From contig CP168152.1 in NCBI GenBank assembly GCA_041545745.1, positions 2,540,001 through 2,604,000 on the forward strand: a DNA stretch of 64,000 bases, in the 5' to 3' direction. The first letter of the stretch is position 1; every line of letters starts with the position of its first letter. The notes beneath the pieces are model-generated. The model did not search any database, was not told the origin of the DNA, and saw only the letters and a list, made by a program, of their open reading frames with translations. This DNA comes from Stenotrophomonas indicatrix (GTDB lineage Bacteria; Pseudomonadota; Gammaproteobacteria; Xanthomonadales; Xanthomonadaceae). Below, one piece after another: positions 40,982 through 50,346 of the stretch. The position numbers were made by a program, and so were the translations under genes.

Positions 40982-43900
40982 TCACCACTGGATGCCAGCA
41001 CCGACGGCCACACCGGCCTCGCCGCGGCTGTTGGTGGAACCACTGAACTTGTAAATCCAGCGCCCGCCCTCGGAAACACCGGAGATGCCCAGGGCCACGC
41101 CGGATTCGCCGTTGTAGCTGCCTGCGGCGATCGAGGCCATGTTGCGGCCGGCTTCGCTGGGCTGCGGCAGCGACGCGGTTGCCATCGCCGAGGCGATACC
41201 GGCCGAGGCGCGGTTGTCGGTCTTGCGCAGATCGCGTTCGAAGCCGCCCATGCGCTCATCGGTATAGGCCTTGGACCAGTCCAGGGTCTGCGCCATGCCC
41301 GACTTCAGCTGGTCGACGTTGACCGCGTCGGTACCGGCGGTGCCGGCGGCGACGTTGCGCACCGTGGTCGGGCCGCTGCTGGTGCTGCCCAGGGTCACGC
41401 TGTTGTAGTTGGTGGTGCCGTTGGTGGTGGTGTCATAGCGGATCGTGCCCTGCTGAGAAGCCTGCAGCTGGCGCACGTTGACCGCATCGGTCGCCTGCGA
41501 ACCATCGGCCACGTTGACCACCTGGCGCTCGGCACCGGCTGCCCCCACCGACACCGTATTGGCGCGGTTGGCGACCGAGCCCGCACCCAGCGCCACCGAG
41601 TTGTCGGCCTGCGCCTGCGAGCCGTTGCCCAATGCAGTCGAGTTGGCCCCGGCCGCAGTGGAGCCGGCACCGCCTGCGGCGGAATTGGCACCGGTGGCGG
41701 CCGGATCGGCCAGGTTGTTGCTGTTGTTGGCGCGGAAGCTGCCGGCGACGTTGGTGATGTTCTGGATCTTCTGGTCGGTGTAGGCCTTGGACTGGTCGAT
41801 GGCGTAGTTCACGCCATTCTTCAGCTGGCCGACGTTGGTCGCATCATGGTCGTCGGAGCCATCCGCCACGTGGGTGATCTTGCGCTCACTGCCACTGCTG
41901 CCCACCGCCACTTCACCGGACGAATTGCTTGCGCCGGTCTGGCCATAGGCGCCGGTATAACCGGTCTGCGCGCCGACGCTGGCCACCGAACCCGCACCCA
42001 GCGCAACACTGTTGCCTGCACTGGCATTGGCGCCGTTGCCGACCGCCACGCTGCCCGCACCCGCTGCACTGGCCTGCGGGCCGACCGCCAGTGCTTCGGC
42101 ACCGGTGGCCGTTGCCGCTGCGGCAGTGGAGTTGACCGCCAGGTACGGGCTGCCGCCACCGCTGCTGATGCGCTGGTTGAGCACCCGCAGCGAGCCGTCC
42201 ACTGCAGAGAACGCAGCGGTGACGTTGCTGTAGTCGTTGCCGGTGATGGTGCCATCGGTGGCGATGGTGGAGATGCTGAAGGTCGGCGCGGTCCACAGCC
42301 CGGTGCTGCCGTTGTACACCGTACTGCCACCGAAGTAGCTGGCCACCGTCTGGTGCGTGCTGAACAGCTGATCGCCGGTGATGGCATCGCTGCTGCCTGC
42401 CAGGATGCTGCCGGCGGCCACGTTGGTGACTTTCACCGGTGCACCGCCGGTTCCGTTGAGGGTCACGGTATCGACCACGTTGCCACTCCCGTCCACGTCA
42501 TACTTCACGGCGCGTGTGTCGAGGTCATCGGTCTGGTCGGCAACGTTGGCCAGCGAATTGCTGACCGCATCGAAGGCCGTGCCGACGTCGTTGTAGCTGC
42601 CCTGGCTGACCGTGCCGTTGGCGGCGACGTTGTTGAGCGTGTAGGTCGGCGCGGTGACCACGCCATTGGCGTCCACTGCAGCGCCGCCGCCGAGGTGGGT
42701 GGCGACGGTCTGGTTGGCCGCGAACAGCTGCGCACCGTTGATCGCTTCGCTGCTGGCAGCGCTGATCTGGCCCGGGCCGAGGTTGCGCAGCGTGGTGGCC
42801 GTGCCGGTCTGGCCGAGGGTGGCGCTGCCGTAGTTGACGCTGCCGTCGACGTTGACGTCGTAGCGCAGCGCGCCCTCTTCCGAGGCCTGCAACTGGCCCA
42901 GGTTGACCGCATCGGTGCTGGCGGTACCGGCGGCGACGTTGGTGACCTGGCGTTCGGCGCCTGCGGCACCGATCGACACGCTGTTGGCCCGATCGGCCAG
43001 GCTCCCAGCACCGACGGCAACAGCGTTGGCTGCAGTTGCGCTGGCACCGGCACCGACGGCGATCGATTCGGCGCCGCTGGCCACAGCTTCAGCACCGGTC
43101 GAATTCACCCGCAGGTACTTGGTGCCGGTGTTGCGGATGTCGTTGATCTGCGTGTTGAGGTTGACCAGCGAGCCGTCCACCGCATCGAAGGCGTCGGTGA
43201 CGTTGTCATACAGCCCCGAGGCCACGGCGCCACCGGTGGAGATGGTGCTGATCTCGAACAGCGGTGCGGTGAAGGTGCTGGTGAGCGGATCGAATGCTGC
43301 GCGTCCGCCAAAGAACTTCGCCATGGTGTCGTTGCTGGCGAACAGCTGCGCACCGTTGATCGCCTCGCTGCTGGTGGCGTTGATCGCACCGGCGGCCAGA
43401 TTGCCGATGGTGGTGGTGCCGGTGCCATTGCCGAGGGTGACACGGCGGTAGTTGGGGTCGCCTGCACCATCCAGGTCATAGGTGACCGCCGCGGCGCCGA
43501 CCGCATCGATCTGGCTGATCGCGCCCTTCAGCTGGGCCACGTTGACCGCATCGGTGTTGGCGCTGCCGGCCGCGAGGTTGGTGATCTGCCGCTCGCCACC
43601 ACCGGCGGTGCCTACCGACACCTCGCCAGCGGACACCTGTGCGGTGGTCAGGCCGTAGGCGCTGTAGCTGGCCTGGGCACCACGCATTGCGGCGGAGCGG
43701 TAGCCCAGCGCCACCGAATTGGCCTGGTTGGAGGTGCTCTCCGCGCCGAGCAGGGTCTGCCCGTTGGCGGTGCCGCTGGCGCTGTCGCCTACCACCACCG
43801 AGTGCCCCATGCGTGCTGCGTAGTCGGCGGTGGGAACGCCGGTCGGATCGCTCGGATCGTTGGCGCCCGCGCCGGGGAAGGCGACGTTGGCATCGACCTT

Positions 43901-45553
43901 GGGCAGTTCATGGCGGGCGTTGGCGCCGATCACCACTTCCTTCGAACCGTTGGCATAGGCACCATCGCCCATCAGCACCTGGTAGTCCTGTGCGGCGTTG
44001 ACCGCCCAGCAGGAAATGTCAGCCAGTGCGATGTCCAGGCACTTGGCCGCCCAGGCCGGCGAATCCTTGGGCAGCAGCAGGCCGAGCAGGCCACCGGGAT
44101 TGCCGTTGTTGATGTTGTAGATATAGCTGTCGGAGGTGACACCGCCGATCAGGGTCAGGTGCGAGCTGCCGCCGGTGACCGCGCCACCCAGGCCATTGAG
44201 CGTGGTACCGACCGGCGTAGCATTGACCACCGGCAGGCCGAGCACGTTGACCGTGGAATAGGTCTGCATGACGTTGGCGGTGCTGAGCTTGAGGTTGCCG
44301 TTGGACAGGTACCCGGTACCGCCGAAAAGACTGGCGGTGGTCGGGCCGAGCAGTTCGGTGACACCACCCACCAGGCCACCGGTGCCGATCACCAGGCCCG
44401 CGTTCGGGTCGGCAGCGGCCGGCGCTTTCGGGCTGGTCGGCGGAATGGCCGACGGTGAGGTCAGACCGAGGCTGCCCAGGGTATTGCCGACCAGGCCACC
44501 GACGGCGCCGGTCAGGTTGCCGACAGTGCCGTTGAGATCGCCGTTGAGCAGGCTGCCGACAGCGCTGCCAACGCCGTTCAGCGCAGTGCCGACGCCGTTG
44601 AGCAGGCCGCCCAGGCCAAGCGCGCTGTTCTGTGCGGCGACGGTTGCGGTGCCGGCCAGCTTGAGGTTGCGATCGGCAACGAGTTCTCCGCCGTCCTTGC
44701 CCTGCACGCGTACCTTGCCCGCCACGCCGGTATCAAATGCGGCGGTGATCGCGCGGTCATCGGTGTCGCCCGGCGGCTCTTCCTTGGCCGGCAGAGTGAC
44801 TGATGCGGTGGCACCGGCCTGGCCTTGTCCTTCGATGTGGTTGCCGGCCACGATCAGCTGCGAATCGACCTTGCCGTCGACGGCCGCCTTCAATCCGGTC
44901 GGCGACGTACTTACTGCGGTGGCAACGTGGGTGCCGCCATCAACGCTGGCAACCGGCGTACCGGCGATGCCGACGTTGGCGTTTGCTGCCGCATTGGCCG
45001 ACAGACCCAACGGTGCCTGCGCCGCCGGTGCGACGTTCGCGGCAAGCGCGGCATCGACGCGGGTGGCGGCTGCGTTGCCAACGCCGATGTTGGCGCGTAC
45101 GTCGGCAGCCAGGGCCGGTGCCGGCACATGATTCGGCGTGGCGCCGGCCGCCAGCTTGACCTGCACGGTGGCCGGAAGGACGTCGCGCACGACCGGCAGC
45201 GAGGTCGTGCTCAGCTGCAGGCCGACGCGTGCGTTCGCACTGATCGCCGGGTTGGCCTGGGCCTGTCGTGCGGCCGCCGCCAGCGCCACTTCGGCATCGA
45301 CCTTCACCGGCATCGGCTGGGTGTACTTGGCCGCCAGCGCCTGCAGGTCGCGCAGCGATTGGCTGGACTCCGTTGCCGCCGCGGGTCCGCTGGCCAGCAC
45401 GCACAGCAGCGCCAGGGCGAGGGTGCTGGGCACCAGAAGGCTGGCACGACGGTCGCGCGGTGCGGTACCACCGCTATCGCCAGTGGCCAGTTCCGAGGCC
45501 ACAACCAGAGCATTGAGCTGGCGGTTCCATACACGCCGGTAGATGCGGTTCAT
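40982..45553 (-). CDS. trimeric autotransporter adhesin (YadA/Hia-type)
   Basis: 1523 residues. It opens with an extended signal peptide (MNRIYRRVWNRQLNALVVAS, the ESPR motif). About 500 residues of Ala/Val-rich and low-complexity sequence follow. Next come YadA-like head repeats (SVALG, AVGAG, SVSIGAAGAERQVTNVAAG) and several stalk/neck modules (TDAVNVxQL, SEAINGAQLF). The C-terminus is a YadA membrane anchor ending SRGEAGVAVGAGIQW. ATG 45553 matches the ESPR start and has GGGGGAA 7-8 nt upstream, better placed than ATG 45559. Expected role: surface adhesion and autoaggregation, with the downstream TpgA-like protein as anchor. Confidence 0.93.
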   Translation of the reverse strand: MNRIYRRVWNRQLNALVVASELATGDSGGTAPRDRRASLLVPSTLALALLCVLASGPAAATESSQSLRDLQALAAKYTQPMPVKVDAEVALAAAARQAQANPAISANARVGLQLSTTSLPVVRDVLPATVQVKLAAGATPNHVPAPALAADVRANIGVGNAAATRVDAALAANVAPAAQAPLGLSANAAANANVGIAGTPVASVDGGTHVATAVSTSPTGLKAAVDGKVDSQLIVAGNHIEGQGQAGATASVTLPAKEEPPGDTDDRAITAAFDTGVAGKVRVQGKDGGELVADRNLKLAGTATVAAQNSALGLGGLLNGVGTALNGVGSAVGSLLNGDLNGTVGNLTGAVGGLVGNTLGSLGLTSPSAIPPTSPKAPAAADPNAGLVIGTGGLVGGVTELLGPTTASLFGGTGYLSNGNLKLSTANVMQTYSTVNVLGLPVVNATPVGTTLNGLGGAVTGGSSHLTLIGGVTSDSYIYNINNGNPGGLLGLLLPKDSPAWAAKCLDIALADISCWAVNAAQDYQVLMGDGAYANGSKEVVIGANARHELPKVDANVAFPGAGANDPSDPTGVPTADYAARMGHSVVVGDSASGTANGQTLLGAESTSNQANSVALGYRSAAMRGAQASYSAYGLTTAQVSAGEVSVGTAGGGERQITNLAAGSANTDAVNVAQLKGAISQIDAVGAAAVTYDLDGAGDPNYRRVTLGNGTGTTTIGNLAAGAINATSSEAINGAQLFASNDTMAKFFGGRAAFDPLTSTFTAPLFEISTISTGGAVASGLYDNVTDAFDAVDGSLVNLNTQINDIRNTGTKYLRVNSTGAEAVASGAESIAVGAGASATAANAVAVGAGSLADRANSVSIGAAGAERQVTNVAAGTASTDAVNLGQLQASEEGALRYDVNVDGSVNYGSATLGQTGTATTLRNLGPGQISAASSEAINGAQLFAANQTVATHLGGGAAVDANGVVTAPTYTLNNVAANGTVSQGSYNDVGTAFDAVSNSLANVADQTDDLDTRAVKYDVDGSGNVVDTVTLNGTGGAPVKVTNVAAGSILAGSSDAITGDQLFSTHQTVASYFGGSTVYNGSTGLWTAPTFSISTIATDGTITGNDYSNVTAAFSAVDGSLRVLNQRISSGGGSPYLAVNSTAAAATATGAEALAVGPQASAAGAGSVAVGNGANASAGNSVALGAGSVASVGAQTGYTGAYGQTGASNSSGEVAVGSSGSERKITHVADGSDDHDATNVGQLKNGVNYAIDQSKAYTDQKIQNITNVAGSFRANNSNNLADPAATGANSAAGGAGSTAAGANSTALGNGSQAQADNSVALGAGSVANRANTVSVGAAGAERQVVNVADGSQATDAVNVRQLQASQQGTIRYDTTTNGTTNYNSVTLGSTSSGPTTVRNVAAGTAGTDAVNVDQLKSGMAQTLDWSKAYTDERMGGFERDLRKTDNRASAGIASAMATASLPQPSEAGRNMASIAAGSYNGESGVALGISGVSEGGRWIYKFSGSTNSRGEAGVAVGAGIQW

Positions 45554-45808
45554 GAGCATTTCCCCCGTAGGCGGACAACTTGAATGTCAGTGGACTTGCC
45601 GTTAGGCAGGTGACTGACATTTCGCGCCTTCCAGCGAGGGTTGAGCACTTCATTCCGGCAGGGCAATCGCGCATTCCGGCAAATCCACGGCCGGATTCGG
45701 CAGCCGGATATGCAAAACCGGCAGGGAGGGCTGGCCGGGCTGCGCCCGGCACCCGCAGAGGCCACGTCAAAGGCAACAGCAACGGCAAAAGCTGGGGTCC
45801 TGGGGGAT

Positions 45809-45910
45809 GGCGGGATGGGTCCGGTTGCGGGGGACGCCGTAAATCCGTCCCTGGAGGCTTGGCCGCGGCATCCATGCCGCGGACACCCCCGCAACCGGAC
45901 CCACCCCGCC
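45809..45910 (+). repeat. long intergenic hairpin repeat, copy B
   Basis: Arms 45809-45833 and 45886-45910 (25 nt, one mismatch). The 52-nt loop starts ACGCCGTAAATCC and ends in a GGCCGCGGCATCCATGCCGC block, the same layout as copies A and C with partly changed sequence. It is in the 731-bp gap upstream of the adhesin gene. Between it and the adhesin, CATTCCGGCA occurs twice 21 bp apart (45651, 45672), a possible direct-repeat operator. Confidence 0.75.
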
Positions 45911-45936
45911 TTCGACAGTTTCCCGCGCGGTTTCCT

Positions 45937-45960
45937 GTAGAGCCGGGCCATGCCCGGCTG
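45937..45960 (+). repeat. SMAG-type palindrome
   Basis: GTAGAGCCGGGCCATGCCCG followed by GCTG; GTAG head with a perfect GCCGGGC/GCCCGGC core. Confidence 0.8.
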
Positions 45961-46081
45961 AGGGAAAGTCGAATCATCAATTTTCATTTAGATCGAAATA
46001 ATCACTGAAAATCAAAGATCGATCATGCAGAAGTGAATGCACGACGGCAGATCCCACCGCCCTCGGGAAACTGTCAGGGGT

Positions 46082-46179
46082 GGGGCGGTGTGGGCTTGCA
46101 GGACCGTTGGCGCCATGGATGGCGCCATCGAGCCCCCATGGATGGGTTTACGGCGTGTCCTGTAAGCCCACACCGCCCC
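46082..46179 (-). repeat. long intergenic hairpin repeat, copy C
   Basis: Arms 46082-46104 and 46157-46179 (23 nt, one mismatch). Read on the minus strand, the 52-nt loop starts ACGCCGTAAACCC and ends CCATCCATGGCGCCAACG, nearly identical to the conserved loop blocks of copy A at 8738-8869, in which ~80 nt are inserted. The arms share no alignment with those of A or B beyond being G-rich 5' of the loop. Confidence 0.75.
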
Positions 46180-46227
46180 GCCAACCCACAGAAAACCCAG
46201 AGCCGGCTGTTGCTGTTGAGGTTGAGG

Positions 46228-46251
46228 TTGCCGGCCAGCGGCCGGCACTAC
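46228..46251. repeat. SMAG-type palindrome
   Basis: TTGCCGGCCAGCGGCCGGCA then CTAC: inverted GTAG unit, 34 bp downstream of the AraC-family gene's stop. Confidence 0.75.
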
Positions 46252-46284
46252 AGCGGGCGCCGGGCGGCAGCCCGGCCGATACCT

Positions 46285-47265
46285 TCAGGCGGGTTGGCCT
46301 AGCTGAGCGGGCGCGCGCATCAGAGTGTCGCGTGGCAGTTCGCCAAATACCTTGCGGTAGTTGTCGGCAAAGCGCGACAGATCCCACAGCCCGCAACTGA
46401 GGGCAATGGCCTTGACCGAGCGCCGGTTGGAATCGGCCATCGACAGGCTGCGGCAGGCCGCGCACAGGCGCAGCATCGACAGATAGCGGTTGGGCGAGGT
46501 GCCGAACAGATCCTCGAAGGCATAGCGCAGGCCACGTTCGCTGACGCCGGCGGCGTCGCAGATTTCATTCATGTAGATATTGCGGCGCAGGTTGAGGCGC
46601 ATGAAGTTCTCCGCCCGCTGCGCGATCAGGTAATGCGTGCGGCGGGCGCGACTGCAGCTGGGCCGGTCAGCGGGGCCGGCGCCGAGCAGCGCCTGGATAT
46701 GCTCGTGCAGCAGGCGCTCGGTTTCTTCCGGCTGCAGCCCGCCTCCCTGCCCCAGCTGCGCGTGCAGTTGCTGGTAGTGGCGGACCAGCGGCATTGCGTC
46801 ATCGCCAAGATTGAACAGCGAAAGTGCCTGCCCCGCCGGTGGCGTGCTGCGCAGGCTCAGTTCGGTCAACTTGCGCTGTACGCGCGCGACCGGTACCAGC
46901 ATCAGCGTCATCTTGCTGCCGGGGCTGAGGGTGAATTCACTGATGCCTTCCGGCATCACGGTCAACGCCATGCCCGGCGCCAGTGGCACGCCATGGCACC
47001 AGCTCAATGCATCGTCGGTGGCATGCAGATAGCCGAGCATCGCCCAGTCGGGGGGCAGCATGAACCGGCCGCGGCAATGAAAACCGCAGCTGATGCTGCA
47101 GAACAGGGCTTCCTCGTGAACGCGCGAAGCGAACGCCGCGCGCGGACCATTGCCATCAAGCAGCAACAGTTCCACATCGCACACGCGGAGCACGCCGCTC
47201 AGCGTGGCCAGGTCGATCGACCTGAGGTCGCTGTCGTCGTTGTCTTCCACCCCACCATCGACCAT
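46285..47265 (-). CDS. AraC-family transcriptional regulator
   Basis: 326 residues. The C-terminal ~110 residues contain the two HTH motifs (MNEICDAAGVSERGLRYAF and the RSVKAIALSCGLWDLSRFA-NYRKVFGELP block) of AraC proteins, nearest the EutR-like type that responds to small molecules. The N-terminal ~200 residues are a ligand or dimerisation domain without a clear family. ATG 47265 has GGGGGA 10 nt upstream; the longer open frame to 47514 lacks coding character. Divergent from the Tad operon across a 690-bp gap; it could regulate that operon. Confidence 0.82.
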   Translation of the reverse strand: MVDGGVEDNDDSDLRSIDLATLSGVLRVCDVELLLLDGNGPRAAFASRVHEEALFCSISCGFHCRGRFMLPPDWAMLGYLHATDDALSWCHGVPLAPGMALTVMPEGISEFTLSPGSKMTLMLVPVARVQRKLTELSLRSTPPAGQALSLFNLGDDAMPLVRHYQQLHAQLGQGGGLQPEETERLLHEHIQALLGAGPADRPSCSRARRTHYLIAQRAENFMRLNLRRNIYMNEICDAAGVSERGLRYAFEDLFGTSPNRYLSMLRLCAACRSLSMADSNRRSVKAIALSCGLWDLSRFADNYRKVFGELPRDTLMRAPAQLGQPA

Positions 47266-47955
47266 GACAGTGTCGTCCCCCGTTTGGTCTGCTGCACGAC
47301 CCCGCCCCCACTGCCTGACAGGGCGCACGCCGTTTCCAAGAGCATCGTCCGTTGCCGTGATGGTCGCCGCGAAGCACGCGCGCCACCCCTGAAAATGCAA
47401 AACCTTGAATGCGAGTATGCCCGACAATCCGCCGCCGTAAACAGCATGTTTCAAGACTCCATCATTATCGAATGCGTGAAGAAAATGTGTGCGCGAATGG
47501 CATGATTTTCGCATGCACGAAAATTAACATCACGTTATCTGCACGACCATGAACCGTTTTGCGCAGGAATGGCTTTTCGTCACAGATCCGCATCTGAATA
47601 TTCAGTAATTCAACGAATCTGCCGAATTTGCATATAGGTTCCGGTTGCAGGGAACCGCCATTCAGGCAAAGTCGAATACACGGTGATCGGGCGCGCAGAG
47701 AGCGGCCACACCCAGGGGGACAGCATGACCATGCACGTACGACATGCCGTTTCGACCACCGGCCAGGTGCCGTGCGGTCGCGGTTGCGCGGCCGCTGCCC
47801 TGCCCGGGAATGATCACCCTGCTTGAGCACAGCGGGATTGCCCGCCGTGCCTCCTCCGCCAGGATGGCGGGGGCCTACGGACGGTCCCGGCGGAGCCGGG
47901 CCACCGCCCATGCAGGTTTCCTGCAGCAACTGACAGGTAGAGGGAGACAACCGTC
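47266..47955. promoter_or_regulatory. 690-bp control region between AraC gene and Tad operon
   Basis: The middle (about 47440-47640) is clearly more AT-rich than the rest of the window. It contains a 7-bp inverted repeat ATTTTCG-N6-CGAAAAT at 47506-47525. Overlapping this is TGGCATGATTTTCGCA (47499-47514), one mismatch from the sigma-54 -24/-12 pattern and facing flp. No gene was supported here; the open frame at 47465-47950 minus looks non-coding. The long distance to flp suggests an extended leader. Confidence 0.4.
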
Positions 47956-48138
47956 ATGAACGCATCGATCCGCAAGTTCCTGAAAGAAGAAGATGGCGTG
48001 ACCGCGCTCGAATACGGGCTGCTGGCCGCCGTGATCGCCGGCATCCTGATCGTGGTGGGCAGAACCCAGATCACCGCATTCTTCACCACATTGTTCACCC
48101 GCCTGCAGGCCATCGCCACCGACGCCACCACCACCTAG
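47956..48138 (+). CDS. flp: Flp/Fap-type pilin
   Basis: 60 residues. Class III prepilin: short charged leader MNASIRKFLKEEDG, cleavage after Gly14, and mature start VTALEYGLLAAVIAG with the invariant Glu-Tyr of Flp pilins. It would be the main subunit of the Tad pilus. Only one flp is present, at the head of the Tad operon. Strong AGGGAG-type ribosome site 12-16 nt upstream. Confidence 0.95.
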   Translation: MNASIRKFLKEEDGVTALEYGLLAAVIAGILIVVGRTQITAFFTTLFTRLQAIATDATTT

Positions 48139-48238
48139 CCGTCGCGCGGGGTGCAGCATCTGCGGTCGCTTCGATGGCGACCGTGGTGGCCGATGAAGGG
48201 GTCTGCAACTGTCCAACGACGGACGAAGAGGGTGTGCG

Positions 48239-48784
48239 ATGACACTGCTGGGATTGCTGGCCATGGGAGTGTGCCTGCGGATCGCGATCAGTGATCTGTA
48301 CGCCCGCCGCGTGCCCAACACCTGGCTGCTGGCCGCGTGCGCGATCGCCGTGCCGCTGATCATCGCCCACCAGTTCAATGCGACGCGCACCACCTGGGCG
48401 CCACACCTGCTGGGCGCGACACTTGGCCTGCTGGCGCTGCTGCCGTTCTACGCGGTGCGCTGGATGGGCGCCGGTGATGTGAAGTTCTTCTCCGTGCTCG
48501 GCCTGCTGCTGGGCTGGAAGGCATTGCTGCCGGTATGGGTGCTTGCCAGCCTGGCCGCAGGCGCCCACGCGATGCTGGTGATCGTCGGACGGCAGTTGGC
48601 CGGTCACCTACCGCTGCGCCTGCAGATGCAGGTAAATCGCGCCAGCACGCACTGGAATGGCCACCCTGCGCTGCGCGAACTGCACGCTGCGCGCGCAGGG
48701 CGTCAGGGCATCCCTTACGCGGCCTACCTGGCCTTCGCTGCGATTGGCTGGGTATTGGCAACCACTTATGGAGGCGTGGCATGA
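48239..48784 (+). CDS. cpaA: prepilin peptidase (TadV/CpaA, A24 family)
   Basis: 181 residues with about five membrane segments and the aspartates of A24 prepilin peptidases: the first near ISDLYARRVPN and the second in GAGDVKFFSV. It cleaves Flp and the TadE/TadG pseudopilins at the inner membrane. The stop overlaps the tadE start (ATGA). Confidence 0.92.
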   Translation: MTLLGLLAMGVCLRIAISDLYARRVPNTWLLAACAIAVPLIIAHQFNATRTTWAPHLLGATLGLLALLPFYAVRWMGAGDVKFFSVLGLLLGWKALLPVWVLASLAAGAHAMLVIVGRQLAGHLPLRLQMQVNRASTHWNGHPALRELHAARAGRQGIPYAAYLAFAAIGWVLATTYGGVA

Positions 48785-49254
48785 AAGCGTTCGCGCATCG
48801 CCGCCAACGCGGCGTGGCCAGCATCGAATTCGCGCTGATGCTGCTGCTCGGCCTGGTGCCACTGTTGCTGTTCACCTTTTCCGGCGTGCTGATCATGGCC
48901 GCACAGCAGACTCTGGCCACGGCCTCGGCCGAGGGCGCGCGCGCTTCGCTGCGCTATGGCAGCGCCGGCGAGCGGCGCACCGCAGCCTGCCTGGCGGCCC
49001 GCCGCTCCATGCAATGGCTGTTGCAGTTTTCCAGGCAGAACCCGGACTGCAGCGCTGGCGGCGCCGGTGCCATCGTGGTCTCACCGCAGGCGCCCTGCGC
49101 CGGCCTGGCGACGGTGCAATGCATGACCGTGACCGTGAGCTACGACTATAACTCCCACCCCTTCCTGCCCGGCACCGCCACGCTCTATGGCTGGGTGATG
49201 GGGGCCCCCATTCGCAGCGTCGCGGTCGCCCAGCTGGACCTTGGCAGCAACTGA
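48781..49254 (+). CDS. tadE: TadE-like pseudopilin
   Basis: 157 residues. RQRGVASIEFALMLLLGLVP: Gly cleavage site followed by the TadE-type hydrophobic helix with Glu at +5. The rest is a periplasmic domain with several cysteines. Pseudopilin of the Tad pilus, coupled to cpaA by a 4-bp overlap. Confidence 0.88.
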   Translation: MKAFAHRRQRGVASIEFALMLLLGLVPLLLFTFSGVLIMAAQQTLATASAEGARASLRYGSAGERRTAACLAARRSMQWLLQFSRQNPDCSAGGAGAIVVSPQAPCAGLATVQCMTVTVSYDYNSHPFLPGTATLYGWVMGAPIRSVAVAQLDLGSN

Positions 49255-49278
49255 CGATCGGTACAGGAGACGTTTTTC

Positions 49279-50328
49279 ATGCTCAAGTTGACCCGCATCG
49301 CTGCCATCGCCCTGATCGCGCTCGCCGTGCTGCTCGCTGTGGTGGCCTTTGTGATCGGACGCAAGCCTGCGGCCTCGGCGGACAATCCGAGCACGATCGT
49401 AAAGGCCGATGCGCAGACCTTCAGTGTCGTTGAAGCTACCGCGCGGCTACCTGCCGGCGAGCCGATCAGCGCCAATGGCGTACGACTGACGCAACACACT
49501 GCAGAAGTGCCGGGGGCAGTGACCGACCTGGCGGCGGTGGTTGGCAAGGTGCCCGTGCAGGACATCAGCGAAGGCAGCGCGATTGGCACCAGCCTGCTCG
49601 CACAGGGCTTCTCGCTGCAGCTGCGGCCGGGCGAACGGGCACTGGCGGTGCCGGTCGATGAGCTGGTCGCGGCAGGCAACCGGATCCTGCCCGGCGATTT
49701 CGTCGACGTGTTCCTCAACCTGCGCAGCGCCGCTACCAGCTACAACGGCCAGCAGGACATCGCACAGACGCGGTTGCTGCTGTCACGCCTGCGCGTGCTC
49801 AGCTACGGTCAGCAGGACATTGCGGTGGCACCCGGCACTGCACAGGGTGAGGCACCGGCCACGGCCAACAGCGACTCACGCGCGGCCGATATCACCAGTG
49901 GTTCCAGCAGCGCCCACAGCAACGGAAACGGCAGCGATGCCACACAACCAGCACGCACCGCGGTGCTGGCGGTACCGGTGGCCGACGCCAACCGCCTCCT
50001 GCTCGGCGCGCAGCAGGGCAAGCTGTTCCTGGCCCTGCGAAATCCCGCCGATACCGGCCTGCCGGACGTGGCGCTGTTCCCGCAGGCGCGCGGCGTGCTG
50101 GACCCGGTGCGCGGCCTGGACGACGAACAGCAGCAGGCCCTGCAGCGACCGGAGAACCACGCCTACGCTGGACTGGATGGCGACGCACTGGCTGGCCGCA
50201 GCGGCAGCGTACAGCGCAGCGCTCACGAAACGCCGGCGCGCGCACCGACGCCACGTCGCTCGACACCGCGACCGGCGGGCATCGAAATCATCCGTGGCGA
50301 CACTGCCGCCCCCCGTGGCTCACTTTGA
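49279..50328 (+). CDS. cpaB: Tad pilus assembly protein CpaB/RcpC
   Basis: 349 residues with an N-terminal membrane anchor (ALIALAVLLAVVAFVIG), a SAF-like domain (LPAGEPISANGVRL; ALAVPVDELVAAGNRILPGDFVDVFL) and a proline/serine-rich tail. CpaB sits in the periplasm and associates with the CpaC secretin. AGGAGA ribosome site at 49265-49270. The low-complexity insert around residues 195-225 is longer than usual. Confidence 0.9.
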   Translation: MLKLTRIAAIALIALAVLLAVVAFVIGRKPAASADNPSTIVKADAQTFSVVEATARLPAGEPISANGVRLTQHTAEVPGAVTDLAAVVGKVPVQDISEGSAIGTSLLAQGFSLQLRPGERALAVPVDELVAAGNRILPGDFVDVFLNLRSAATSYNGQQDIAQTRLLLSRLRVLSYGQQDIAVAPGTAQGEAPATANSDSRAADITSGSSSAHSNGNGSDATQPARTAVLAVPVADANRLLLGAQQGKLFLALRNPADTGLPDVALFPQARGVLDPVRGLDDEQQQALQRPENHAYAGLDGDALAGRSGSVQRSAHETPARAPTPRRSTPRPAGIEIIRGDTAAPRGSL

Positions 50329-50346
50329 CCCTTGCCGAGAGCACAC

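Noticed and set aside
40823..44458. 1211-residue open frame opposite the trimeric adhesin
   Set aside because: It mirrors the repetitive adhesin repeats, has no signal or domain, and the adhesin on the other strand has ESPR, head, neck and anchor modules.
46148..46465. Small open frames through the 46082-46251 repeats
   Set aside because: They translate repeat and palindrome sequence and end inside the AraC gene; not coding.
47465..47950. 161-residue minus-strand frame in the AraC-flp gap
   Set aside because: No ribosome site, no domain, passes through the AT-rich promoter region, and no conserved pattern was recognised.
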